From assembly GCA_947573925.1 (NCBI GenBank), contig CANPHS010000009.1, forward strand, positions 1-38,324: a stretch of 38,324 bases of DNA, in the 5' to 3' direction. Numbering within the stretch: the stretch's first letter is position 1; every line of letters starts with the position of its first letter. Of this stretch, positions 25,724 through 32,204 are shown piece by piece. Source of the stretch: an uncultured Enterorhabdus sp. (GTDB lineage Bacteria; Actinomycetota; Coriobacteriia; Coriobacteriales; Eggerthellaceae). The notes below the pieces were generated by a model. That model was given only the letters and a program-made list of their open reading frames with translations. It was not told the DNA's origin and made no database searches. The position numbers and the translations under genes were made by a program.

Positions 25724-26788
25724 CTACTTCTTCGTCTTCACTGCTTTGGCGGCCGACCATGCGGAGTAGTAGGTCTTCTTGCCGACCTTCTTGTACGTGC
25801 GCATCTGCACGTAGTACTTCTTGCCGGCCTTCAGCTTGGAGACTTTCAGGCTCGAGCGCTTGGCACCCTTCACGGTGGCCTTCTTCGCGCCCTTCATGGA
25901 CTTCTTGGTGGCATAGCGCACCTGGTAGCCGTCGGTCTGCGAGGCGGCCAGCTTGCCCCACTTCACCGCGAAGCCCTTCTTGGTCAGCGAGAGCTTCTTG
26001 ATCGTCGGCGCCTTGGGCCTCACCTGGAACGTCTTCGTGACCGAGAACCGGTACGCCCCCTTGCCGGTGATGGTGACCGTGGCCGCGCCGAGGCCTCCCG
26101 CACCGGAATAGCTCACCGTGTAGTCGACGCCCTCCCGCAGCGTAATGCCCCCGACTACGATGGTGATGGGCGGCCGCGCCAATCCCCCGGGCGCGAAGTC
26201 CGCATCGCCCACAGCGATGTCGGAGGGGTTGACGGGGATGGGAGTGTTGGGGGCGGTTTCGCTTGGAGTGTTATGCGAGTTGCCTGGCTTGTCTATGCCA
26301 GAATTGGGATTATCGGGCTCTGGGTTATCTGGTTTTGGATCTGTGGGTCTCGAGGGGTCCACGACAGTTGGGCTGATTCCAACGCTATTCTCGATGAGTG
26401 CGGAAAGCTTCCCGTTGTTGGGGGTGACTTTAATGGTTCTTAGCGAGTTGCATTCGGTGAGGACGTCGTTTGTCGCTGTGCTTTCTGTTACATTCCAACC
26501 GGAAAGATCAAGCGATACGAGTCGGGAGCAGCCTTGGAACATGAAGTCCATGTCAGCAATTTCTGATACGTTCCAGCCCGAGAGGTCGAGCGACGTGAGA
26601 GCGGAACAGTTGTAGAACATCGAAAGCATATAGTCTACCTCTGATACATCCCACCCGGAAAGGTTAAGGGTCGTGAGTTCGGTGCAGCCATCGAACATGC
26701 TGTCTGCCCCTCTCACTTTCCAGCCAGAAAGGTCGAGCGATGTGAGCTTCGAGCATCCTGTAAACATTTTGCTGACATTAGCATCAAA
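25724..26788 (-). pseudogene. LRR (DUF285/BspA-like) secreted protein, C-terminal part split by IS
   Basis: Reads about 351 codons after the insertion point. Four or more ~26-residue DUF285 repeats of the form SLDLSGWxVSExxxMxxMFxxCxxL are followed by a Pro/Asn/Asp linker (DPKPDNPEPDNPNSG), an MBG-like domain (ITIVVGGITLREGVDYTVSY) and a C-terminal fibronectin type III-like domain (KAPTIKKLSLTKKGFAVKW to KTKK). There is no sorting signal. The N-terminal part is at 27894-28439; removing the IS and one target copy gives ...GWNVFDANVSKMFTGC... in frame, a protein of about 526 residues. This part now lacks its own start and signal peptide. Confidence 0.85.
26781..26788. repeat. Target site duplication, left (GCATCAAA)
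   Basis: Eight-base direct repeat flanking the IS; the same GCATCAAA is at 27916-27923. Confidence 0.93.
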
Positions 26789-27915
26789 CCCGCTGTTAAA
26801 CCACCATTGACATAGGCCCGCAATCGGTACACGCAGAAAGGGGCCTCCCGCTACGATGCGATTGTCGAGAAAGCACCGGAGAGGAGGCCCCGTGGGCAAG
26901 ATTATAGACCAAGTGAGGGGGATGTCGCTGGCGGAGAAGAGGGAGCTCGCCGAGGCGCTGAGGGAGGCCATCGCCGAGGAGCTGGCCTCCGGCGCGGGCG
27001 AGCCCGACCGCTGCCCGCGGTGCGGCTGCCCCGCCTTCGTGAGGAAGGGGCGGGACGCGGCCGGGCGCCAGAGGTGGCTGTGCCGGGGCTGCGGCCGGAC
27101 CTTCGGCGCCGGCACGCTCGGCCTGCTCGCGCGCTCGAAGCTGCCGGCGGCGGCGTGGATGGAGTTCGCGGCCTGCATGGCCGACGCGCTGCCGCTGCGG
27201 GAGACGGCGGCCCGGGTCGGGGTCTCCCTGTACACGGCGTGGTTCATGAGGATGCGCGTCTGCGAGGTGATGGGGCGCCGCCTGCTCCCGGCGCGCGGGG
27301 ACGCCTTCGAGATGGACGGGACCTACTTCCCCGAGTCGATGCCCGGGAACCACTCCCGCGGCTGGTACGAGCTGGGGCGGCCCGCGCACCGTACCGGGCA
27401 CGACGCGCCCCGCGCCGGGCTCGGCGGGTCGGTCTGCGTGCTGTGCGGCGCCGGCGAGACCGGCGACTGCTTCTGCGAGCTGGCCGACGGCGCGGAGGCA
27501 TCCGCGGACGTGTCGCTCGTGGCGTCGAGGAGGCTGCCGGCCTCCTGCTCGGTGGCCACCGACGGGCGCCGCTCCTACGCCGGGTCCCTCGGCGGCAGGC
27601 CCCACGAGGTGCGCCCGAGCAGGGAGCTGGAGATGGTCAACTCGCTGCACTCCAGGCTCAAGGCGTTCGTCGGGCGCTTCAACGGGGTGTCGAACCGGCG
27701 GCTGCAGCGCTACCTCGACTGGTTCTGCTGGCGGGAGCAGTTCCGCCGCAGCGCCCGCGACCGGCGCGAGCTGCTGTTCGCCCACGAGGCCTCGGGCACC
27801 TACGTGTGCACCCGCGAGCTGACGCACCTGGAGTCGCACCCCTTCCTGAGCCTGGCGAACCGCGTCGGCATCGGGGAGCGGTACGGCTACATGTCACTGG
27901 TGGTTTAACAGCGGG
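26789..27915 (+). mobile_element. Complete IS1595-family-like insertion sequence
   Basis: 1127 bp. Terminal inverted repeats of 25 bp with one mismatch: both ends read CCCGCTGTTAAACCACCA, then T or G, then TGACAT (26789-26813 and the complement of 27891-27915). It is flanked by 8-bp duplications, typical of the IS1595 family, and carries a single transposase gene whose stop lies inside the right repeat. It interrupts the LRR gene in the opposite orientation. The near-perfect ends and identical target copies indicate a recent insertion. Confidence 0.92.
26892..27908 (+). CDS. IS1595-like transposase
   Basis: 338 residues. N-terminal zinc ribbon C41xxC44 ... C64xxC67 (CPRCGC, CRGCGR), a helix-turn-helix-like stretch (LPLRETAARVGVSLYTAWF), then a DDE-type catalytic region with candidate acids D142 (EMDGTYF) and D224 (VATDGRRSY) and third-residue region NSLHSRLKAFVGRFNGVS. 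The YLDWFCWR segment resembles the ISXO2/IS1595 C-terminus. The GTG at 26892 is chosen for AGGAGG just upstream; an ATG at 26856 is possible. GC content is higher than in the interrupted gene, in line with a different origin. Confidence 0.88.
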   Translation: MGKIIDQVRGMSLAEKRELAEALREAIAEELASGAGEPDRCPRCGCPAFVRKGRDAAGRQRWLCRGCGRTFGAGTLGLLARSKLPAAAWMEFAACMADALPLRETAARVGVSLYTAWFMRMRVCEVMGRRLLPARGDAFEMDGTYFPESMPGNHSRGWYELGRPAHRTGHDAPRAGLGGSVCVLCGAGETGDCFCELADGAEASADVSLVASRRLPASCSVATDGRRSYAGSLGGRPHEVRPSRELEMVNSLHSRLKAFVGRFNGVSNRRLQRYLDWFCWREQFRRSARDRRELLFAHEASGTYVCTRELTHLESHPFLSLANRVGIGERYGYMSLVV

Positions 27916-28439
27916 GCATCAAATACATTCCAGCCTGCAAGGTTGAGCAAAGCGAGCTCGTAGCAGCCTTGGAACATGCAGAACATATCTCTTACCTTTG
28001 ATACATCAAGATTATGCAGGTCGGCGGTCCTCGTGTTTGAAAACATGCCTAAATTAATCTTCTCGTAGGGCCAGACGATCTTTTCGGGTGTTTTGATGCT
28101 GGCAACCGATTCGATTGCGGCAGACTCTTCTACCCCAAGACCGTCAAGGTTACCAGGCACACTTGTCACATAGCCGCCGTGCTCATTCATGTATTTATCG
28201 TTAGCGTTCGGGGTGTTTTGTATGATAGCAACGTTATCATCCCTATCAGTTGAACCATAAATAACAATGTATACTTCGCTATTTGATGCCCAAGCCTCTT
28301 TTGCGAATAGAAGCGATTGAGCCGGGATACAGGCGATGCAGAGGAGCGCCGCGAGAAGCATTCTTATTGTTTTGTTTGGTAAGACTGATTTGGTGCGAGA
28401 TATATCGTAAAGGGATTGTTCGGCCCCGTTCTCGTTCAT
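27894..28439 (-). pseudogene. LRR (DUF285/BspA-like) secreted protein, N-terminal part split by IS
   Basis: 181 codons as it stands: a signal peptide (hydrophobic core ~28-50, cut near AWA), an uncharacterised domain, and the first DUF285-like repeats (NLDVSKVRDMFCMFQGC, LLNLAGWNV). The last six residues (PLLNHQ) and the stop come from the IS end. ATG 28439 is chosen for GGAAGGGAGGG upstream. Native sequence continues at 26780 on the far side of the IS. Its promoter is the C9 cassette at 28521-28627. The truncated product might still be secreted. Confidence 0.85.
27916..27923. repeat. Target site duplication, right (GCATCAAA)
   Basis: Second copy of the 8-base target duplication of the IS at 26789-27915. 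Confidence 0.93.
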
Positions 28440-28506
28440 CGCTGTCCCTCCCTTCCGCAAACGGGGCGGGATTGCGTGGGCCGAGATAGCTCGAAGAGCG
28501 CAAGTG

Positions 28507-28545
28507 CTACGCGATTATCTGGGGGGGGGTCCGCCTTTGTGCCAT
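28507..28545 (-). CDS. Short leader ORF through the C9 tract (possible regulatory peptide)
   Basis: From ATG 28545, preceded by GGAGAG: MAQRRTPPQIIA, 12 residues, then TAG. It reads through nine C (28529-28521). With ten C the frame would run on to 36 residues and end in a TGA that overlaps the LRR gene start as ATGA (28439). The peptide itself has no known homologue; its role, if any, would be translational control. Confidence 0.45.
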   Translation of the reverse strand: MAQRRTPPQIIA

Positions 28546-28627
28546 GGGACGTCTCTCCATTTCGTCTTGTGGAACAGCCCCATTATAGGCTTTGCGGCCA
28601 GCGGAAACAATGACCAGATGGCGTGGT
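28521..28627 (-). promoter_or_regulatory. Promoter cassette with C9 tract, copy 2
   Basis: On the minus strand: -35 TTGTTT (28610-28605), 17-base spacer, -10 TATAAT (28587-28582), then GGAGAG and the leader ATG (28545-28543), ending in nine C. It is highly similar to 24237-24342, with identical promoter hexamers. It drives the LRR gene interrupted by the IS, and is divergent from the AbiE operon. Confidence 0.75.
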
Positions 28628-28683
28628 GTTATCGAGCGCAGGGTCGGCGCTTGGTGGATCAACGGCGCGTTAAATTATTCTCT

Positions 28684-28728
28684 ATTTCCTCCAGTAAATT
28701 GTGTATAATGCAACTTACTGGAGGAAAT
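28684..28728 (+). promoter_or_regulatory. AbiE operon promoter and inverted-repeat operator
   Basis: Perfect 14-bp inverted repeat: ATTTCCTCCAGTAA (28684-28697) and TTACTGGAGGAAAT (28715-28728). TATAAT (28704-28709) lies in the spacer and the right arm contains the GGAGG ribosome site, ending right at the ATG. AbiEi antitoxins are known to bind inverted repeats in their own promoter and repress it; this placement would block both transcription and, as a hairpin, translation. Confidence 0.8.
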
Positions 28729-29322
28729 ATGGTAAAAACGACGAAGATGCTGCAAGAGGAACTTGCGAGCTATGGCGACCCGGCGAATAAAATCGCTCGC
28801 TTGGCGCGGGCGGGCGAACTCGTGCCGGTTGTTCGCGGCTTGTACGAGACTGACCCTGCCACTTCACCGTGGGTGCTCGCCGGTTGCATTTACGGCCCTT
28901 CTTACGTTTCATTCGATGCCGCTCTCGCTTACCATGGCCTCATCCCCGAAGGGGTCCGATCTATAACAAGTGCCACGTTCGAGAAGCGCAAGAGCAAGGC
29001 CTACGACACGCCATTCGGTGCGTTCCTCTATCGTGACGTGCCTTCTCGGGCTTTTCCCCATGGTCTTGTGGTGGCCGAAGAGGGCGGCCGTCCCTTTCGC
29101 ATTGCCTGTGCCGAGAAGGCGTTGTGCGACAAGCTATACGACTTGCATCCGGTGTCTTCGCGACGGGAGCTTGCTCGTCTGCTCGCGGAAGATCTGCGCA
29201 TTGAGGCCGCGACGCTCGCGCAACTCGACGACGAATACGTCGACTTTCTCGCCGACCAGTACCAGAGCCGCAATGTACGTTTATTCGCGGCATTGCTGGA
29301 AAGGGGGCTGCCCTATGAATAG
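28729..29322 (+). CDS. AbiEi-type antitoxin (type IV toxin-antitoxin, transcriptional repressor)
   Basis: 197 residues. N-terminal winged-helix region (MLQEELASYGDPANKIARLA, ELVPVVRGLYETDP) as in AbiEi, followed by a C-terminal antitoxin domain (GPSYVSFDAALAYHGLIPEG, ACAEKALCDKLYDL). In AbiE systems the antitoxin counters the nucleotidyltransferase toxin without direct contact and represses the operon. ATG 28729 sits on the strong GGAGG embedded in the operator; longer readings from 28504 are rejected. It overlaps the toxin gene by 8 bases. Base composition is lower in GC than in the house-keeping genes, suggesting acquisition. Confidence 0.9.
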   Translation: MVKTTKMLQEELASYGDPANKIARLARAGELVPVVRGLYETDPATSPWVLAGCIYGPSYVSFDAALAYHGLIPEGVRSITSATFEKRKSKAYDTPFGAFLYRDVPSRAFPHGLVVAEEGGRPFRIACAEKALCDKLYDLHPVSSRRELARLLAEDLRIEAATLAQLDDEYVDFLADQYQSRNVRLFAALLERGLPYE

Positions 29323-30181
29323 CGCCATCGAGCGTATGCTTGCGCCCTATGAGGCTGTCACGCTTGCCGACCGGAAAAATGCCACAAAGGAGGTTATCCA
29401 GGAGATCGTCCTATGCGGTCTCTCGCGAGCGGGATTTTTCGATAGGGCGGCATTTTATGGCGGAACGGCTCTGCGCATATTCTATGGTCTTGACCGTTTT
29501 TCCGAGGACCTCGATTTCTCGCTCATGACCCCCGACGCTTTTTTCGAACTGAGCCGGTATTTTACTGGGCTTGAAAAGGAGGCACGTTCGTTCGGGCTGA
29601 ATGTGGAAGTTTCCAAGAAGGACAAGGCAAACGAATCAGACATACATTCCGCGTTTCTGAAAGGCAACACGCGGGAGCATCTGCTGATGTTCTACCCTGC
29701 AGATGATGCGGAAAGCGGAGTGGCCCCTGACGAGAAAATAAAGGTAAAGTTCGAGGTTGATGTGAATCCGCCGGCCCATGCGCATTTTCGGCGCACCTAT
29801 CGTTTGTTGCCCGTTCCCTACGAGGTGAATTTGTATGACGAGCCATCTCTTTTTGCCAGGAAGATTCATGCGGTACTTTGTCGCGGCTGGAAGAATCGCG
29901 TTAAGGGACGCGATCTCTACGACTATTTGTTCTATCTCTCGCGTAAGACTCCCGTCAATCTGCCCCATCTCGGCGCACGGCTTGCGCAGACGGGTCATCT
30001 TGCGGAAGGGGAGCAGCTTGATCTGGCGTCGTTGCGCAAGATGCTGACTGAGCGATTTGCGGCTATCGACTTCGCCGATGCTAAGCGAGATGTGGAGCCC
30101 TTTATCGGCGATACTCGCACGCTGGACCTATGGGGTGCCGACCTTTTCGGCGAAGTGACCCGATCGCTCTGCGCTGAATGA
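29315..30181 (+). CDS. AbiEii-type nucleotidyltransferase toxin
   Basis: 288 residues. The nucleotidyltransferase motif is visible: FYGGTALRIFYGLDRFSEDLDF, with G49-G50-T51 and D65xD67. The downstream conserved block LFARKIHAVLCR and KGRDLYDYLFY is typical of AbiEii/DUF1814. Characterised relatives add nucleotides to tRNA or related targets and halt growth, giving phage abortive infection. ATG 29315 overlaps the antitoxin stop, so translation is coupled and in the antitoxin-first order. Confidence 0.92.
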   Translation: MNSAIERMLAPYEAVTLADRKNATKEVIQEIVLCGLSRAGFFDRAAFYGGTALRIFYGLDRFSEDLDFSLMTPDAFFELSRYFTGLEKEARSFGLNVEVSKKDKANESDIHSAFLKGNTREHLLMFYPADDAESGVAPDEKIKVKFEVDVNPPAHAHFRRTYRLLPVPYEVNLYDEPSLFARKIHAVLCRGWKNRVKGRDLYDYLFYLSRKTPVNLPHLGARLAQTGHLAEGEQLDLASLRKMLTERFAAIDFADAKRDVEPFIGDTRTLDLWGADLFGEVTRSLCAE

Positions 30182-30525
30182 GGGGCGGGAGGCCGTATTC
30201 GCAGGCGCGGTTTTAGCGGAAGCGAAACTACATTCGCTTCCGCTATTCAGAATGAACGGAAGTGAGTTGTGGCGATGGGGGCTGTTGTGACCCTGCTGTG
30301 AGTTGCGCGAGTCTCTGCCAGCCTTTCTTGCCGCCCCCCTTCCGTGACGCTTTGGCGTGGTTGGGGGTGTGGGCGGCGGCCTGTTCGCGTGGGCGTGGTA
30401 CACTTTTGCGGTTGAAAACCAAAGGCCCCTCGGCGGTTCGGGTGCAGGAGGCAGTGGCGGATGCGTGTTTCGCGTCTGGCCGTTGCTGCGCCTCGGCCGT
30501 CGCCCCAACCAACGAAAGCGATTCC
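30182..30525. other. Intergenic region between AbiE and rlmB
   Basis: Contains a strong 12-bp hairpin, AGCGGAAGCGAA (30215-30226) with TTCGCTTCCGCT (30233-30244) over a 6-base loop, without a T-run; it may end the AbiE transcript. The rest is GC-rich and non-coding. A -10-like TACACT lies about 30396-30401. No further gene is seen. Confidence 0.55.
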
Positions 30526-31275
30526 ATGGCTGATTTCATTGAAGGCAAGCGCCCGGTTATCGAGGCGCTGCGCACCCACGTGCCGCTGAAGTACATCCTC
30601 ATGGCCGACAACCTGAGTCAGGGCGATTCCATCGTGCGCGACATCCAGCGCAAGGCGAAGAATTTGGACGTGCCCATCAAGAAGGTGTCGAAGAAGAAGC
30701 TCGACGAGATTTCCGAGCGCGGCAGCCACCAGGGCGTCATGGCCGAGGCAGCCCCCTTCGGCTACGTGAACGTGACCGCCATTCTGGACGCGGCGAGGCA
30801 ATCGGCCGAGGAGCACGACGGCCGCGCCCTCATCGTGGTGCTCGACCACATCACCGATGCGGGGAACCTGGGCGCCATCGCCCGGTCGGCGGAATCGGTG
30901 GGGGCCGCGGGCCTCATCATCCCGAACAAGCGGGCGGCCCGGGTGACGGCGGCCACCTACAAGAGCTCGGCCGGCGCTATCTCGCACATTCCCGTGAGCC
31001 AGGTGGCCAACCTGGTCAGCTGCCTGGAGCGCCTGAAGGACGAGGGCTTCTGGGTGTGCGCCGCCACCGAGCACGCAAGCGACCTCATTTGGGACGCGAA
31101 CCTGAAGGGGAAGATCGCGCTCGTCATGGGCAACGAGGGCGACGGCGTGTCGCGCCTCGTGCTGGAGAACTGCGACTTCGGCGTGAAACTGCCCCAGGTG
31201 GGCGAGATTTCCTCGCTGAACGTGGCTCAGGCCAGCACCGCGTGCATGTACGAGTGGTTGCGCCAGAACTGGTAA
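30526..31275 (+). CDS. rlmB: 23S rRNA 2'-O-ribose methyltransferase, SPOUT/TrmH family
   Basis: 249-residue SpoU-type methyltransferase. N-terminal L30e-like substrate-binding domain (FIEGKRPVIEALRTHVPLKY), then the trefoil-knot domain with motif 1 LDHITDAGNLGAIARSAES, motif 2 ALVMGNEGDGVS and motif 3 SLNVAQASTACMYEW. RlmB methylates G2251 in E. coli 23S rRNA; the specificity here is inferred from family and neighbourhood, since rlmB-yacP is a common actinobacterial pair. ATG 30526 gives the normal length; its ribosome site is weak. A full intergenic repeat begins directly after the TAA. Confidence 0.9.
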   Translation: MADFIEGKRPVIEALRTHVPLKYILMADNLSQGDSIVRDIQRKAKNLDVPIKKVSKKKLDEISERGSHQGVMAEAAPFGYVNVTAILDAARQSAEEHDGRALIVVLDHITDAGNLGAIARSAESVGAAGLIIPNKRAARVTAATYKSSAGAISHIPVSQVANLVSCLERLKDEGFWVCAATEHASDLIWDANLKGKIALVMGNEGDGVSRLVLENCDFGVKLPQVGEISSLNVAQASTACMYEWLRQNW

Positions 31276-31440
31276 GTTCCGCCGTTGCTGACGCAACGAC
31301 GGGAACGCCGATGCTGCGGTTCCGACAGGCACCTGGACTTGCACTTCACCGCTTGCCTTCGCGTAACGAAGTACGCTCAGCCGCGGTTCAACACAATTCC
31401 AGGCACCTGTCGAAACCTCGCTGACTTCCTTGGGCAAACC
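31276..31440 (+). repeat. Structured intergenic repeat, full copy D
   Basis: 165 bases directly after the rlmB stop. Hairpin I GCCGTTGC / GCAACGAC has one C-A mismatch. Outer arms CGACAGGCACCTGG and CCAGGCACCTGTCG are as in copy A; the internal hairpin is GCGTA / TACGC. The tail reads CTTCCTTGGGCAAACC, with one change. The next gene starts 21 bases later. Confidence 0.85.
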
Positions 31441-31461
31441 AGTGATTTTGGATAAATAATT

Positions 31462-32004
31462 ATGGGAAAGACAAGAAAGAAACTCCTGATCGTCGATGGG
31501 TACAACGTGCTGCGTTCGGGCAGTCGGTACCGGTGGCAGCCGCGGGCCGACGAGGACTACACCGACGACTTCTTCAACACCGCCCGGGAGCGGCTCATCA
31601 ACGACGTGGTGAACTACGCCGGCCGCGACATGGGCGCCATCATCGTGTTCGATGCGGCCGACAACGAGCTGTCCCAGGGCAGCCGCACGAAGATCGGCGG
31701 CATTCAGGTGATCTTCTCGCCGGCGGGACAGTCGGCCGACAAGGTGATCGAGAAGCTGGCCTACGATGCGGGCAAACGCGGCGTGGAGACCATGGTGGTC
31801 ACGAGCGACGCCGCCATTCAGGACACGGTGTTCGGCGGCGGCGTGGACCGCATGAGCGCCGACGGGTTCTCCCACGAGATGAGCGAGTACGACGAGGACG
31901 CCCGCTTGGACGACACCCCCAAGGTGGCCCCCAAGCGCACCGTGGCCGACCGCATCTCCCCCGACGCCCTGGCCAAGTTGAAGGCGCTGCGCGACGGGAA
32001 GTAG
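31462..32004 (+). CDS. YacP-like NYN-domain putative RNase
   Basis: 180 residues. NYN (PIN-like) domain: LLIVDGYNVLRSG at the N-terminus, AIIVFDAADNELSQG, and VTSDAAIQDTVFGGG, with conserved acidic residues for metal. B. subtilis YacP/Rae1 is a ribosome-associated endoribonuclease that cuts mRNA in the A site; function here is by family. The ATG at 31462 is the only sensible start but has no Shine-Dalgarno, only the AT-rich TTTTGGATAAATAATT between the repeat tail and the gene. Normally cotranscribed with rlmB; here repeat D separates them. Confidence 0.87.
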   Translation: MGKTRKKLLIVDGYNVLRSGSRYRWQPRADEDYTDDFFNTARERLINDVVNYAGRDMGAIIVFDAADNELSQGSRTKIGGIQVIFSPAGQSADKVIEKLAYDAGKRGVETMVVTSDAAIQDTVFGGGVDRMSADGFSHEMSEYDEDARLDDTPKVAPKRTVADRISPDALAKLKALRDGK

Positions 32005-32204
32005 GGGGTGCGGGGCCGTCCGGCATGGCGCGGGCGGCGGGGAACTGGAGCGGCTTTTGCGGAAATTCGGGGAGTTTCACCAGTTCACGCGCGTCGCAAC
32101 CAATAATTGCGGGAAATGACAACTTGAATCGGTCGCGCGGGCGGCGGGGTTTCGGTAGGCTCGGAGCGTATCCGATGGCAACCGCAGGAGAAAGGCAGCA
32201 CACC

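Noticed and set aside
6264-31465. Reading the repeat tail (TTGGGC) as a -35 box of a mobile promoter in all copies
   Set aside because: Spacing and -10 quality differ: in copies A and D the matched -10 would put the transcription start after the start codon. Only copy B gives a good promoter, so I do not claim this for the family.
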